DNA of 64,000 bases from NCBI RefSeq assembly GCF_002127325.2, contig NC_035434.2, positions 77,693,343-77,757,342 on the forward strand, in the 5' to 3' direction. How positions within the stretch are numbered: the first letter of the stretch is position 1; each line of letters begins with the position of its first letter. Under the pieces are notes generated by a model. It worked only from the letters and a program-made list of their open reading frames with translations. It did no database searches and was not told the origin of the DNA. Both the position numbers and the translations under genes were made by a program. The DNA comes from Helianthus annuus (Eukaryota; Streptophyta; Magnoliopsida; Asterales; Asteraceae). Below are positions 10,622 through 23,148 of the stretch, piece by piece.

Positions 10622-11820
10622 TTTATAAAAATGGTTTATACCTTAACATTAAAACACACACAACAAAGGACAAGTGTATCCCGTCATATATGCAACAAAG
10701 TATTGGTAAGAGCCAGATATCGATCCATGGAACACGGGCGTTAAATGTACTAAATTTTTGTCATTATTTTACCAGATAAAAAGATAAGTGAATGGTTGTT
10801 AACTAAGTTGTTTAAATTACAACTAAAACATAAATATACAACTATCTTGTTTCACAAACAATCTAAACATGTTATCTATCAGATGTGTCACAAAAGCAAT
10901 TAATCAATTTTCCAATTTCGAGACAGCTAGTTACCGGGTCTGGATTTCTAGCATTATGATTCTTCGGAAAGTTAACGCGATGGTCACACGTTAACCACCT
11001 AAAATCATTCATTTGCGAGCTATTGATATTTATTCATGCGAACCTTTAAAGATAGGTTATTTACCGGGTCTGGATTCCTAACCTCACTTATCAAAGAAAG
11101 CAATACCGATGGTCACAATACAGCCACGAGGATAAGCAATTATGTAGATCATATAATAAACAATTTCACCTTTACAAGTCTTGAACACAAATCTACCATG
11201 TCAGCAATTTCAGACCAAAACTACTAAACAAGGATCATAAACCGCATTTAAGAACATGTAATCAACACCATATAAGTCGTTAGAACCCTTACGTGCAAGA
11301 AAGTATTCCTAATCACAATAAGATATATCTTGTATAAAAACAATACCCTTGTCTGGTTTCATGGTGTAAACAAAGTCTACAAATAAGTGATTAATCAAGA
11401 AATAGTTACCATCCCACTAACCACGGATTCATTATCCAAGATAATCAAACATAATCAGGAACTCAACATCAATGAAACGTTCATTATATAATCATGAAGA
11501 TTCAACAAGAAAAGTACTAAGTTTCATATAAACAAGATTACAACATAAAGATTTATTCAAGAAACAAGTTTATAACTACTATTACATAAACTACATTAAA
11601 CATAAACTAACGTCAACTCAATACTTGCAAAATGATCAGAATACATGTTCAAGAACAACGAATCGAACCATAAACAAGCAAGGAATTGATGGGTTGGATC
11701 GGTTATGCTTCCACTTAATCTTTAAGCTTCAAATGGGTCTGATCAGGACTGCTTCGTAACCCAGAAATCGCCCAGAAACATGGAGAAAAACCCAACATTT
11801 GAACCAGTAGCGAATGCTGC

Positions 11821-12170
11821 TATTTATAGGGGATTTCCAGAATGGCACGGCCGTGCGGATTTGGCACGGTCGTGCGGTCAGATGTTGTCGGGTGACGTCA
11901 TTTCAGCGATCCCGAGTCAGCTAAGTGGACTAGTGGACAAGTTGCTTGGGTCAGCAGATTGGCACGGTAGTGCCGCTGGTGGCACGGTAGTGCCATTCCT
12001 CAGAAATGTTGGTCAGAAGGCTTGATCTGGCGATGGCACGGTAGTGCGGCGGGTGGCCCAGTAGTGCGGCCCGAGAAACAGCTGGCACCCCTGGTTGCAC
12101 TAGCAGTGCTTCCGAGATCGTAGAAGCGGCACGGTAGTGCCGCCGGTGGCACGGTCGTGCCACACCTGGT
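11821..12170 (-). promoter_or_regulatory. D 3' LTR promoter: TATA box and GGCACGGTAGTGCC array
   Basis: The TATA box is CCTATAAATA on the minus strand (11821-11830). Upstream, words of the form GGCACGG(T/C)(A/C/G)GTGCC, an inverted repeat GGCAC...GTGCC, occur about eight times between 11838 and 12165. The second LTR has the same layout at 39627-39972 with minor substitutions. Confidence 0.65.
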
Positions 12171-12370
12171 AGTCCATCAGATTTTTGCCATTTTCATCAG
12201 AAATGCATCAGATTTGGTCCGTTTTCATCAGAATTTTCCATTATGCTCTGTTTAAGACCTGAAAATATAAAAGTACCGGATTCGGTACCTAAACGTTGCG
12301 TTTTTGGTCAAAAATGCTTAAAACGGAAGTGTTTTGGGGTACAAAAACATGTATAATTTAACGTATATCA

Positions 12371-13976
12371 AACATCCCCACACTTAAACTTTGCTTGTCC
12401 TCGAGCAAACTTAAAATAAAATACGAAATCAAATCTGAATATTTACAAAGTTACTAATTTGTTTGGTGGTCAAATTGGTTTTCAAAAAGTCATCATCAAA
12501 GATTTAAAACAAACAAGCTTTGTTAGATGTATAAAAGGATAATTATAAAGCAATAATTCAACGTTTGATTGACTTAGCATGCAAATCCATATATTTCTCA
12601 CAATGTTCACACACACTCGGTTAAATTTCTGAATCATACATATAATGTGTATGTGAAACACTCGGTGCCTTGTCAATGAATCATGCAATATCATAAGCTT
12701 GTCAAAAGATCTAATCTCCACCAATTAATATGTGAAAAGCATAAATCAAGAGGTCTTTGATGAGTTGTAACGTTAGGTTAAGGTTAAGGGTATGGAATGG
12801 ATATTTGAAAGTGGCAAAAAAGGTTAAAACTTGGCCAAAAACTTGGTGCTTTAATTTTTTATTACTCTGAATACGTTGCTAAGCTACTTGTGTAGGCCTT
12901 CAGAGTTTATTCTTTTTGTGTGCCAACTCTCTATTTTTCTTCCTTGATAGTCTTTCCTTAATTTCTTTAGAGAGTTTTGGCAAATGGTTTTTTTTTTTTT
13001 AAGTTGAAATGAAACTTCTATCTTATGGCCAAATTTTTTAACCTAAATAAAGGTGAATAAGAAAAGGTTATTTTTGGGTTTTAAATTTTGGGTAAAGTTT
13101 AAGAAAAATACGGAAAATAGGCTCAACATGGCGAACTAATGGATAGTGTTGGGTGCGGGATATAAACAAAGAAAAAGACTAACAAAGGGGTATCCTAAAT
13201 GCATCTATCATTTCTATGTAATTTCACATATTCATGATTTTGAAAGGTATTCAGCTGACAAGTTCTAAATTACATAAGACATCCGGCTCACTCATTTTTC
13301 CGAAAAAACAAAGAAGCATTTGACAAGAAAGCTTTTAAAGGCTCAAAAATATGCTCACGTAAACGGAAGGAATGGGTATAAATATAAAGATAAACATGCA
13401 AGTCTTTCGTTTTTGTTTTATCACTGCTTTCTAGTTATCTTTTTCTAACATAAATTTGACTTGTCGATTTTTATCAAATTCGATGCTTCCTAAAGAACAC
13501 AAATTGACCATTTTTGTTTTATTTTTCAAAAATATTTACAGAAACGAGAACAATTAAGGACAAACAAAGTTTAAAATCTTTTAAACCCCCTCCCCACGCT
13601 TGAACTTCACATTGTCCTCAATGTGAAAAACATATTAGCTAAGCAATTATGAAGAGCTAAACTAATAATGTGAAAAGGGAAAGATGTACTCCCTCAGAGT
13701 TGGAGTTGACTTGTTTGAGTAGAATTTTTGCTCGAAGTCGTCTCAACTCTGTGTGCATTTCTTTACAAATCTGCCAATTATGTCACTTGCTAAAATAGCC
13801 AACATTACCATTGATCAAAATGTTAGATAATTTAACCAAATCCGTTATTCAAACAAAGCAAACATACTACTTAAATACTTTAAAACAGACATAAAGTTTA
13901 AAAGAAATCTCAAACAACGTACTGAATAGAAATAAGATAAAACATTAGTTTCTGAACTATTTCTCCCTACCTCTTC
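12371..13976 (-). other. D 3' untranslated region with two polypurine-like tracts
   Basis: There is no credible coding in these 1.6 kb; the frame at 12482-12724 is unsupported. Next to the LTR is the plus-strand phrase AACATCCCCACACTTAA (12371-12387), the presumed polypurine tract. A second similar tract, CCCCCTCCCCACGCTTGAA, lies near 13586-13604. The rest is AT-rich with homopolymer runs (poly-T near 12987). Confidence 0.6.
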
Positions 13977-15445
13977 CTACTCCTCATCATCATCACCATC
14001 ATGGTGGCGTGTTCCAGATGAACCTGCCCCATAGGTACATGTGTCTCCAAATGGAAACTGTGGAGGGTTGCCGAAATGGCCTGGATATACACTTTCTAGC
14101 CCTCCAAAGATGTAGGAAAATCCTGCATACACTTCCTCCCGCATGGTCTGCTGAGATGCCCGTATAGCTAACTGGTCGGCTCTCATAGCGTCTTGAGTTG
14201 CCCTGATAGCATCTTGAGAAACCTGCATATGTTGGAACTACTGGTACAACTCAGGGTAGGAAGGTATACCTGGAGGCCAGTTTTGTTGGTGCTGATACTA
14301 ATGCTGGTGCTGGTGCTCTTCATGTTGTGGCTCATCATGTGGTGGTGGCTCGAGTTCTGCCATGTTGACGTCTTCATTCTGTGGTGGTAGCGGTAGTGGA
14401 TCCCATATTTCCCCATTTAGACCCCTCAATCGCGAGCCATTATCTGTATCTACTACCAAACCCATCGCTTGCAGAGACCTCATATCCACATCTCCTCCTG
14501 CGTGAACCATGTTAAGACCGTTGACTACATCATCTGTCATAATACCTAAGTTGTATGCCAACTGAGTCACATATTCACCACCATGGATCTCACTGCTTGT
14601 GGTTCTTCCCGCGCTGTGTATAAAGAATTCAGCCATTCTAGTTGCGAGGTTGACATGTACTCTTTAAAAAGCAATCAAAGATAAGATCGAAGAGAATGAA
14701 ACGCACGTAGTGGTCATTATAGCGGTTCCTTCTGATCCTAGAAAACGCCCGAAAAAACCTGCTACGGAAGGGTCAGCGCGAACGAAGGTCTACAATAACG
14801 AAATGCAGTCACTAAGGAATATATGAAAAGAAGATCTGGAGTAGGACAGTTTCCTGCATTGTCCATGCGTCCACAGATGGTGTGACTCATGACCTGATGA
14901 AGGACCCTCAGAAGCGGGTCTCGTAGTCGTGAAGCTTTAGCTTTCCTAGCTTCGTAGGGTGGTCCAACTGCCACTTGTGCCCAAAAGTTGGCCCTTTGTT
15001 GATCATTAGCAAACTTGTAGATATTGGTGAAAAGTTCTGAATCGATGTCTTCGGATGAGTATATCCCCAATCTTCTTCCAAGTTTAGCAACTGACCATTT
15101 GTGCCACTTTTTCCCCAACCTGAACTGTATTGTCTCTCTGTTTTTGAAGTCTGGATTCTCGCTTCTTGGCTTTTCATAAGTGTATGAAGCAAAGAATTCC
15201 AATGTTAGTTCAAGATAAACGGGTCGTGCAATGTTGAACAACCTTGACATCGGATGTGACATCATGTTAGATAGCCTCTCTTCTTGGTTCAGGGCTGTCA
15301 GAGTATCCCAGTTGATCCTTCTCTGTTCACCGATTTGTCCCCGTCTATTCCATAATGCTTCTAGTCTGGCAATACACGGCTGTTCTCTCGCTTTGTTCTC
15401 GCTAAACTGGAGGAATCTGTGATTCATCTGCACACAGGAATTCAA
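13977..15445 (-). pseudogene. Athila-type env-like ORF (broken)
   Basis: The position downstream of integrase and the phrase FNIARPVYLELTLEFFASYTY match the extra 3' ORF of Athila elements, often called env-like. Three open pieces remain. 14762-15445 (227 residues) holds the conserved core, including GKKWHKWSVAKLGRRLGIY. 14298-14636 begins MAEFFIHSAG. 13977-14228 contains a heptad-like segment (MRADQLAIRASQQTMREE) and an acidic tail GDDDEE. The first piece is in a different frame from the other two, and stops separate the latter. No convincing transmembrane segment was seen, so an envelope role is unproven. Confidence 0.65.
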
Positions 15446-16582
15446 TCAAATAAGAGCATAACATAAAAATTTCATTGCTGCCATCGGAACAGGCTGTTTA
15501 CAAGGTTCTGTTCCTGTTTCGTCAGTCGCACGGTCGTGCCACTTTGGCACTGTCGTGCCATCTCCTGATCGCTTAGCAGCTTGTTACCATTAATCAACGT
15601 CGTACCACCGTGCCAAACTGGCACTGTCATGCGACTCGGCGTCGCAGTTCAGAATCGGTGATTTGTGCTTGATTTTTAACCGGCACTGTCATGCCGTGAC
15701 CGTGCGACAGCAACTTTTACCAGAAAATACTTTATTTTACTGATTTAACGTGTATTTTTCAAGATTTGACTTGTAATCAGTTAATAAACTTCGAATCAAG
15801 CATCAAAACTACCGATTTAACACTAATCATCCAAGAACTAGGGTTTATTTGACATTTATGAAGAAAACCCCAAAATTTCTTGGTTCAAGCATCAGATCTA
15901 CATCAGAAACTAAGTTTAATCCACAAAACAAGTAGGAAACATACCTTGGAGGATGATTGAAGCGAAATCTAAGCAAAAATTAGGTGATTTTCAGGTGTGG
16001 GCGACCAGGAACTCCCGTGCGGCGCTTAGGGTTTCGAAAAAATGAAGTATTTTTTACTGCAGATTCGTTTAAATACCGTAGATTTCACTGTTCGGTTTTC
16101 GAGGCGCACGGTCGTGTGGATTTAACACGGTCGTGCCGTTCTGGATCGCTGGCCTGGGTCGCTTTGTGTTATCGGGTAACTAGGTAGTGCAATGGTCGCA
16201 CGGTGGTGCGATCCGATGACTGTCCTGTGTCCGAATTACTGATCAGTTTTGACTAAGGGTTGCACTAATGTGCCGATTGGGCATGACCGTGCAACACCTG
16301 GGCCTTTTTGTGTAATTTTTGACAGTAAGCTTATAACTCCGAAATTTTACCAAAAATTTCCATTTTTGCATTATTTCGTATATTTTAACAATTATTCAAC
16401 TTCAAAAATCCAAAAATTATGGATCAAGGTCGTATGCACCTACAGTTAAAACCGAAAAATTAACAAATTACGAAATAAACATTTAAAGACTAATATATAC
16501 AAAGTTACCTTTAGCGTGTGAAAACACGCTTGCTAAATTTGTCAGCGAGTCGATAGCTAGACTCATTCTCCCCACACTTGTT
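15446..16582 (-). promoter_or_regulatory. LTR-promoter-like segment between integrase and env-like ORF of D
   Basis: Just after the integrase stop is a polypurine-like tract (plus strand TCCCCACACTTG, 16569-16580). Then come CACGGTCGTGCC-type words at 16095-16290, a TATTTAAA-like box near 16066-16078, and more such words at 15525-15715. The order and several phrases (CAGGTGTTGCACGGTCATGCC, GGATTT...CACGGTCGTGC) parallel the U3/TATA part of the LTR of D, but diverged. I read it as a decayed internal LTR copy or a promoter for the env-like gene; no coding potential was seen. Confidence 0.5.
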
Positions 16583-18140
16583 TTAAGTGTGCGGGATGTG
16601 GAGTTCGAGAATTTCCTCCACCGGGTCAACCGGTCCGTTGATGTAAAGTTTTAAACGATGACCGTTGACTTTGAAACTTCCCTCGCTTGTATCCTCGATA
16701 GTTACGGCCCCGTATGGAAATATTTCTTTAACTTTGTATGGACCCATCCATCGGGATTTTAGCTTCCCGGGAAATAAACGTAGTCTTGAGTTATATAACA
16801 AGACAAGATCCCCTATTCGGAGATCCTTATGGTCTCTCAACCTCTTGTCATGAAATCTCTTGACCCGCTTCTTGTACCTGCTAGAACTTTCATAGGCATG
16901 GTTTCTTAGCTCCTCAAGCTCGTAGATTTGCAGAAAACGGGCTTTACCTCCGCTTTTTAAATCCATATTTGCCGTCTTCAAGGCCCAGAATGCCATGTGT
17001 TCTAGCTCGACAGGTAGATGACAGGCTTTCCCGTAAACCAACCTAAAGGGTGTGGTCCTGATAGGTGTCTTGAATGCTGTTCTAAAAGCCCACAAAGCGT
17101 CATCCAGCTTTTCTGACCAATCCTTACGGTTATTATTAATGGACCGCTCAAGGATTCTTTTCAAACCCCGATTTGTGACCTCAACTTGCCCGCTGGTTTG
17201 AGGGTGATATGGCGTAGCCAATCTGTGATGAACACCATAACGGGACAAGGCTCGTTTTAACTGCGCATTACAAAAATGCGTTCCTCGGTCACTGATTAGT
17301 GCTTTTGGAGCACCAAATCGGGCAAATAAACTTTTTAAGAACCTCACGACTACCCTAGCATCTTTTGTAGGCAAAGCTTGAGCTTCGGCCCATTTTGAGA
17401 CATAGTCTACAGCAACTAGGATGTATTTATTACCTCGTGAGGCTGGAAATGGTCCCATGAAGTTGATACCCCATATATCAAAGACTTCACAGACTTGTAT
17501 TGGATGCTGAGGCATTTCATTGCGTGCAGAGATATTACTTGCCCTCTAGCAAGCATCACATGCTCTAACCCATTCATGCGCATCACGAAATATTGTGGGC
17601 CAGTAAAACCTAGAGTCTAACACTTTCTTTGCAGTGTAGTTTGCTCCATGATGACCTCTGGTTGGCCCTTCGTGACAGTGCCGCAGAATGCTAGCTGCCT
17701 CTTCTCCAAACACACATCTTCGGATCACCTGATCGGCTCCGATTCTAAACAAGTATGGTTCGTCCCAAATATAATATTTCAAATCTGCAAAGAACTTCCT
17801 CTTTTGCTGATATAACAATCCTTTGATAAGGATTCCACATGCTAGGTAGTTTGCAAAGTCCGCGAACCAAGGTGACTCGTCATTCATCTCGATACTTAGC
17901 AGAAATTCATGGGGGAAATTGTCATTTATTGGTTCCTCCAACGAATTTTCAGAACTTACATGCTCAAGTCTCGAGAGATGGTCAGCTGCAACATTTAAAG
18001 CTCCCTTTTTATCTTGGATCTCAATATCAAATTCTTGTAATAACAAGATCCATCTGATAAGACGTGGTTTTGCGTCCTGTTTGCTAAAAAGGTATTTAAT
18101 TGCTGCATGATCCGTATACAGAATTGTTTTGGACAACACA
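16583..18140 (-). pseudogene. D pol, second part: RNase H end and integrase
   Basis: After the A insertion the frame resumes with [11 protein letters not shown] (RNase H, from 18140) and LSRLEHV. The integrase zinc-binding region ([10 protein letters not shown] ... VRACDAC) follows. A TAG at 17546-17548 replaces a Gln codon. The core then continues: [29 protein letters not shown], and the C-terminal GPY-type region ([11 protein letters not shown]). The first catalytic Asp (GIDFMG in relatives) is Asn here, so the triad is broken. No frameshift was seen. Confidence 0.85.
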
Positions 18141-18590
18141 TGTTGGTGCACTACATCCGTTGACTTCGTCTTAGATCCAGTCATACATTGTATTGTATAG
18201 ATTAGGGCACATTCTACTAAAAAATTGAAGATTGTATGTGTGTAATAGGGAGGTTTCGCTTATAGGGTCATATCCTAGAGGTTTCGCTTATATGGTAAGA
18301 TATAGGTTTCGCTTATGTGTTCACATGAGGTTTCGCTTATGTGAACATGTCACTTGAAGCGAAACCTAAACACTATATAAACCCTTAAAGCGAAATCATT
18401 TGTAACGATCACGGATTCCATACCGAGGTGCTGCCGGTGTGACGTTTGAGCTGTAATCATTGTTAAATCAATAAAACAGTAGATTAAAGTGAAGTGCAAG
18501 CTATTTCTACCTATGTTTCTTGTTATTCCGCACCTGAAACATAGGAGAACGCCTCTGAACGACTCATTCGGGTCAGAACTCGATCCTACA
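18141..18590 (+). repeat. 5' LTR of element A
   Basis: The LTR starts TGTTGGTGCACTAC and ends CGATCCTACA. Four AGGTTTCGCTTAT words and two inverted copies lie at 18249-18395, flanking the TATA box TATATAA (18374-18380), with four direct copies and one inverted copy upstream of it. The partner LTR is at 32892-33341. Confidence 0.9.
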
Positions 18591-18592
18591 AG

Positions 18593-18604
18593 TGGTATCA
18601 GAGC
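18593..18604 (+). other. Primer-binding site, initiator tRNA-Met (element A)
   Basis: TGGTATCAGAGC lies two bases after the LTR end and is followed by TTGGGAGG. It confirms plus orientation. Confidence 0.9.
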
Positions 18605-18803
18605 TTGGGAGGAGGTTTTCTACAGAATTTAGCTGGATTTCATCATTGTTTCTTTCTTCTACACCATTTAGTTTCAATTCAGAGAGTTGTAACGGTTAGA
18701 ATTGGCTCAAAATTTCTCAGACTGTGCAAAATAGAACAAAGATAAACCCTGGACAGTTTCAGACCAAAATACGACCTAAAAATGAACAAAATGATCTTCG
18801 GAC

Positions 18804-19156
18804 TAGGTTTCGCTTCAAGAGACACTTGGTAGTATCGCTTATTTGGACAGCTAGTTCCGCTTCTGTGTCACATCAATTGAGAGGTTCCGCTTCAAACTGC
18901 ATCATAGTTCCGCTTATTCGGTCAAATCATCAGAGGTTCCACTTCAAATTACTTTGTAGTTCCGCTTGTGTGTCACCATAAGTTAGGTTTCGCTCTAGTG
19001 AACATCTCAGGTTTCGCTTCAAAGGACAATCAGGGTTCCGCTTATTGATACATTTGTAGTTCCGCTTATTTGGTTTCGCTTATTCAGACAAATCTAGTTC
19101 CGCTTGTGTGAAAATCTGTAGTTTCACTTATTGTGCATACTTATCTAGTTTCACTT
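18804..19156 (+). repeat. Leader array of G(G/T)TT(T/C)CGCTT, period about 24 bases
   Basis: Fifteen CGCTT/CACTT cores begin at 18811, 18836, 18858, 18888, 18911, 18940, 18963, 18991, 19015, 19039, 19063, 19077, 19101, 19125 and 19152. Most intervals are 22-30, with many exactly 24. Units alternate between CTTCAAA-type and CTTATT-type right halves. The array fills the leader between PBS and gag start, in the same orientation as the copies in the LTR. Confidence 0.85.
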
Positions 19157-19192
19157 ATTAGTCACTGTTTTTTAAAAACGTGCAAAGTTATC

Positions 19193-22100
19193 ATGGATTC
19201 AGAGTTTTACAACGCGTTCGCTACTCCGTCTACTCCAGCTGCGATTGCTCAGGCCATGAACTTAGAAAACGAGATGGGAACCACCCAAAAGCCTCCGAAA
19301 TTGATGAGTATCGAAGAATACTACGGGTGGAAAGACAGATTCGAGAACTGGGTTCAGGCAAACCATCTCAGATCGTGGGAATGTATCTTGAAGAAATATG
19401 TGTTGCCTCGAACAGAATTGCAGACTACAAAAAATTTGTCGGAATTCACGGAGCAGGAACGGGCTATGTACAAAGCTGAGAAAATGATGATAAGTCTGCT
19501 TCAGCAAGCGCTCAAAGAAGACATTTTTATCTTGCTACAGCACGACAAAACAGCAAAATCAATTTGGGATGCACTTAAAGTCAAATTTGAGGGAAGCGAG
19601 AAAATGATAAAGAGCAAGAAAGCGTTGCTTAAGAAAGAGTTTGATCTGTTCAGCAGTCTACCGGGTGAAGACACAAAGAAGCTGATTGAGAGATACTGCC
19701 ATCTTGTACGATTAATTTCGATGTTAAGTATTGAAAAAGATCGTGATGAGTGGGTAGACAAGTTAGCCGATGCGTTACCACAGAAAGAGTGGGGAACATA
19801 TTTGATGATTCTGAAAAACACTGGTGTTTATGATGGGTTAACTATATCTCAATTTATAGAAAAGATTGAAAGTCAGGATCTAGAACAGCATAAGATTGCT
19901 AGGATGAGTAATCCGAGTGGTCAACAGGATGTAAAGATGTATTACAAAGGTGGTGTTTCTGTTCCAGAATCTGAGAGAAGTCCAAAAATCCAAACTGCTT
20001 TCAGTGCTGGAGATTCAACAGAAAAAGCTGATCAGAATTCAACCAAAAGCAGCAGCGGATTTTCATCATATCCAAGTGTCAATCCTAAAGAATCAAACAC
20101 AAGCTTTCAGTCTCAAAGCACGAAAACTGGAAATGGCTACGTGATTCAGTGTAACATAGCTCTAAATCTTCCAGAAGGACAAAGCTTCTCAGAAGACACT
20201 GCTAAAGACCACATGGCTCTACTTGGTTCAGTGTTGTTATCCTATGAGGGTCTAGTAGCTGGTCGGATCGGAAATCCTATGCTTACAAAGGAGGATTATG
20301 ATCAGATAGACGCCGAAGAGATGGAACTTATGGATATCAAATGGTGTCTTGCTAGGGTTCTTCGACGTGCTGAAAAGTTCAAAACAATTACCGGGAGAAA
20401 TGACTTTCTTGATGCTCATGTATCTACTTTAGGTTTTGATAAATTTAAAGTTACTTGTTTTCGTTGCAGGGAGAAAGGACATTTCAAACGGGAGTGCAAG
20501 GGCAGAGAAGCTAGCGGTGCTCAGAATCCGTTCGGAAAAGATGATTACTACCGGAAAGCCATTTATCAGCAGGTTGGTCAATCACAAGACTAATAGACGG
20601 CTCATGGTAGGAAGATTGAAGATTCTAAGAGAGCATGTTTAGTGGACTTCAGCTGGGACAAATACATATCTCCTGACAGCAAAGCCTGTATAGTTGATCA
20701 AGATGATGAGAGACTACCTGAAGGCTTCAGCTGGGATATGTTCGTTGATGAAAAAGGAGAGTTCAAAGCCTTCATCGCCAAGATTGTTAGAGAGCCAAAC
20801 ATGTTTGCTACCTGGATGAAGTCTATTGGAGTGAATGTGATTAGTGAGGATTAAAAGTCCGTTACGTCTGATGAAAATTCAGAAAGTGTTGATGAACTTT
20901 CAGAAAGATCTGGGGAAATTTCAGAGGGTTCAGATAAGAGTGTTCAAAATGTTGCTAGTTCTGAAGAGGAAGTTGTATTTGATCAAACACCATCTGATAC
21001 CAGTTTATCAGATACTGATTCTGAAAAATCTGTACAGTTTGATCAATCACCAGTTGATAGTAGCAGTGATGATGAGGAGGAGAAACATATTAATGTTGCT
21101 AAATCTCAACTTTCTCCTGAAAGTTTTCATTTCTATTTTGCAGATCGAATGGAGAAACTGAAGGAGAAACGAGCTGCTAAAGAACAACAACAAGTGAATA
21201 TTGAAGAAGTTGTTCAGAATGAAAATGTTGAAAGTGCTGCTGAAGAGATAGTTGAAACTGAGAAAGTGAAAGAAGAACTAAAGGTAAAAGAAGAAGAAAA
21301 AGTGATAGAAGTTGTGAAAACAATTGAAGTTGAAAAGATTGTTGAAGTCGTCAAGCCTTGTATGAAGTGTTTGGAAGCTTGCAAGGATTGTACAGCAAAA
21401 GACGACATCATTGCTGAGTATGAGAAGAAAAAGGAGCAGTTACTGTTTAACCTCAACTATGTGAAAGAATCATATGATGTCTTGAACAAAACAGTAACTG
21501 GCCTCCAAAAGACGAACTCAGAGAGAGAACAAGCATTGACGATGATGAATGCAGTCATGATGTCAAAGTAGAAAGCCATCAACTTCTACATCGAAGAGAG
21601 TGCCAAGTGGAAGCAAGAGTTAGAGACCGAGAAGATCGAAAATGAGAGGATTAGACGTTTACTGCAAAGTTATTCTAGTTATGATTATCTCATTGATCGT
21701 ATTTACCCAACTGTTGCAGGAATGGAAGCTTTTCAAGACGAGAGCCGAGGGAAAAGAAATATTGTGGTAAGAAACCGACTGTTAGCTATAACAAGTGTCC
21801 GCCTCCAATTTGGGAAGGGTACTCTCCTAGAAAACCAAACGAGGAGCAACTTGAAAAAGCAGTCAATATAAAGCTTAAAACCGACACAACTGACGTTTTA
21901 CCAGATAACATTGATGTCACGTTTACCTCGTCCGATACTGATCATGAGTCTGAGTTAATCAAAAAGGTGGTCGATCAGGTGTTGGATACTGATGAGGAGT
22001 CCGAGTCAAAGTCTGAGTCTGAAAAGTCAAATTCGTCAGTCAACAGGGAAAATTCGTCGGGCAAACGGTCTTACAGTAAAGAATTTTTGTTATCAAAAGC

Positions 22101-23148
22101 AAATTTGAATGATGAAACATTCGAAGTTGTTTATACTTTGAATGGTTCTGACAAATTATATTACAACAAAGAGTTCCCAATAATGAGTATTAAAACGGAA
22201 TTGATTAACAAAACTTTCAAACTAATAGAAATTAATATTCCTGAATTGAAAGTTTTGAAAAGTTTTGAAAAATCTAAAAAATATACTTCAAGAGTTCAAC
22301 AACGGTTAAACAAGAAAAAAGGTTACAATTCTGGTTCCGGATTTCAAAAGAAACCCAACCAAAATCGTAGCTACAAAAAGAAAGGTCTTGGTTTTATTCC
22401 ACCAGAAAATTATAAAAATGATAAAAATTCTAAAACAAAAACAGAATTTGTGTCAGGTGGAAGCTCAGATGAGGAACAGAAGAAACCATTCTGGAGACAG
22501 TCAAATCAAGAGTTTCTTGCTGAAAGAAAGAAGAATGGAACTGAAGTGTTTTATCAGAGAGAGACTCGTACCTGTTACAAGTGCAATGAAACTGGTCACA
22601 TTGCATGGAATTGTTCAAAGAATGCAAAAACAAAACAGGGAGTTTCTCAGAAACTAAAAGAAAAAGTTGTTGATGTTGAACCACCAACTGAAAAATTTAA
22701 AGTTTTTGAAAACTCAACTTATGAGGTTGGTGAGTGTTCAAAGAAGAATTTGTATGAAAAGAAAGGAAAAGACAACCAAGTGTGGGTTGTTAAAAGGAAT
22801 GATGTGAATGTCGGCGATGAATCTGGTTCCACAAAGCCAGAAGAGCCACAGGTTGAGGAGAAAATTTCAGTGAATGATGATGAGTTTCCATCATTGAAAT
22901 TTGAAGAAGTTAAAAACAAAATTGGAAAAGTTGATATCTCGAAACAGTTTTACACTGAGAAAAAAGAATTTGATGTCGAGAAAACATTTAATGGTAGCGT
23001 AAAGAAAATTTTTGGGAAAATGTTGAATGGGAAAGCGAAGGGGGTTAAAGACTTTTATGCAACTAAAAAGGCAACATACAATCCTACTGCGCAAGAGTTG
23101 AAATCCATCAAGTCTGAGAAGACTTGGATGGAAGTCTGCTTTCCATGA
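19193..23148 (+). pseudogene. Element A gag-like polyprotein (long, decayed)
   Basis: The best start is the ATG at 19193 (MDSEFYNAF); an upstream in-frame ATG at 19133 falls in the leader array. Order: UBN2-type gag (ADALPQKEW near residue 205), a CCHC knuckle (CFRCREKGHFKREC, about residues 422-435), an acidic Ser-rich region, a Lys/Glu coiled coil (21149-21570), a conserved block (NERIRRLLQSYSS, 21640-21690), a basic region and a second knuckle (CYKCNETGHIAWNC, near 22573). It is broken by adjacent stops TAA TAG at about 20590, a TAA at 20852, a TAG at 21569 and one frameshift near 21750. Total length about 1,310 codons. It is probably a Gag only; nothing after EVCFP resembles Pol. Confidence 0.8.

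Larger units (their letters stand above)
8247..12370 (-). repeat. 3' LTR of element D, containing remnant E
   Basis: It begins TGACGCGCATGCG and ends ACGTATATCA. Without the 2305-bp insertion E and its 5-bp duplication it is 1814 bp, against 1816 bp for the partner at 38362-40177. It holds a TATA box (tatttatagg, 11821-11830) and the GGCAC-GGTA-GTGCC motif array at 11838-12170. Small frames in both copies (for example 11036-11227 and 38841-39032) are just the LTR repeat. Confidence 0.85.

Noticed and set aside
18804..19156. CRISPR-like array
   Set aside because: Repeats are too short and degenerate, spacers are similar to one another, and the context is a plant retrotransposon leader.
19262..19821. 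Antisense frames opposite the gag of A (19262-19507, 19501-19821) and opposite its coiled coil (21214-21456)
   Set aside because: They are shadows of the sense gag frame; a Ser-rich antisense frame is expected opposite a Glu/Lys coiled coil.
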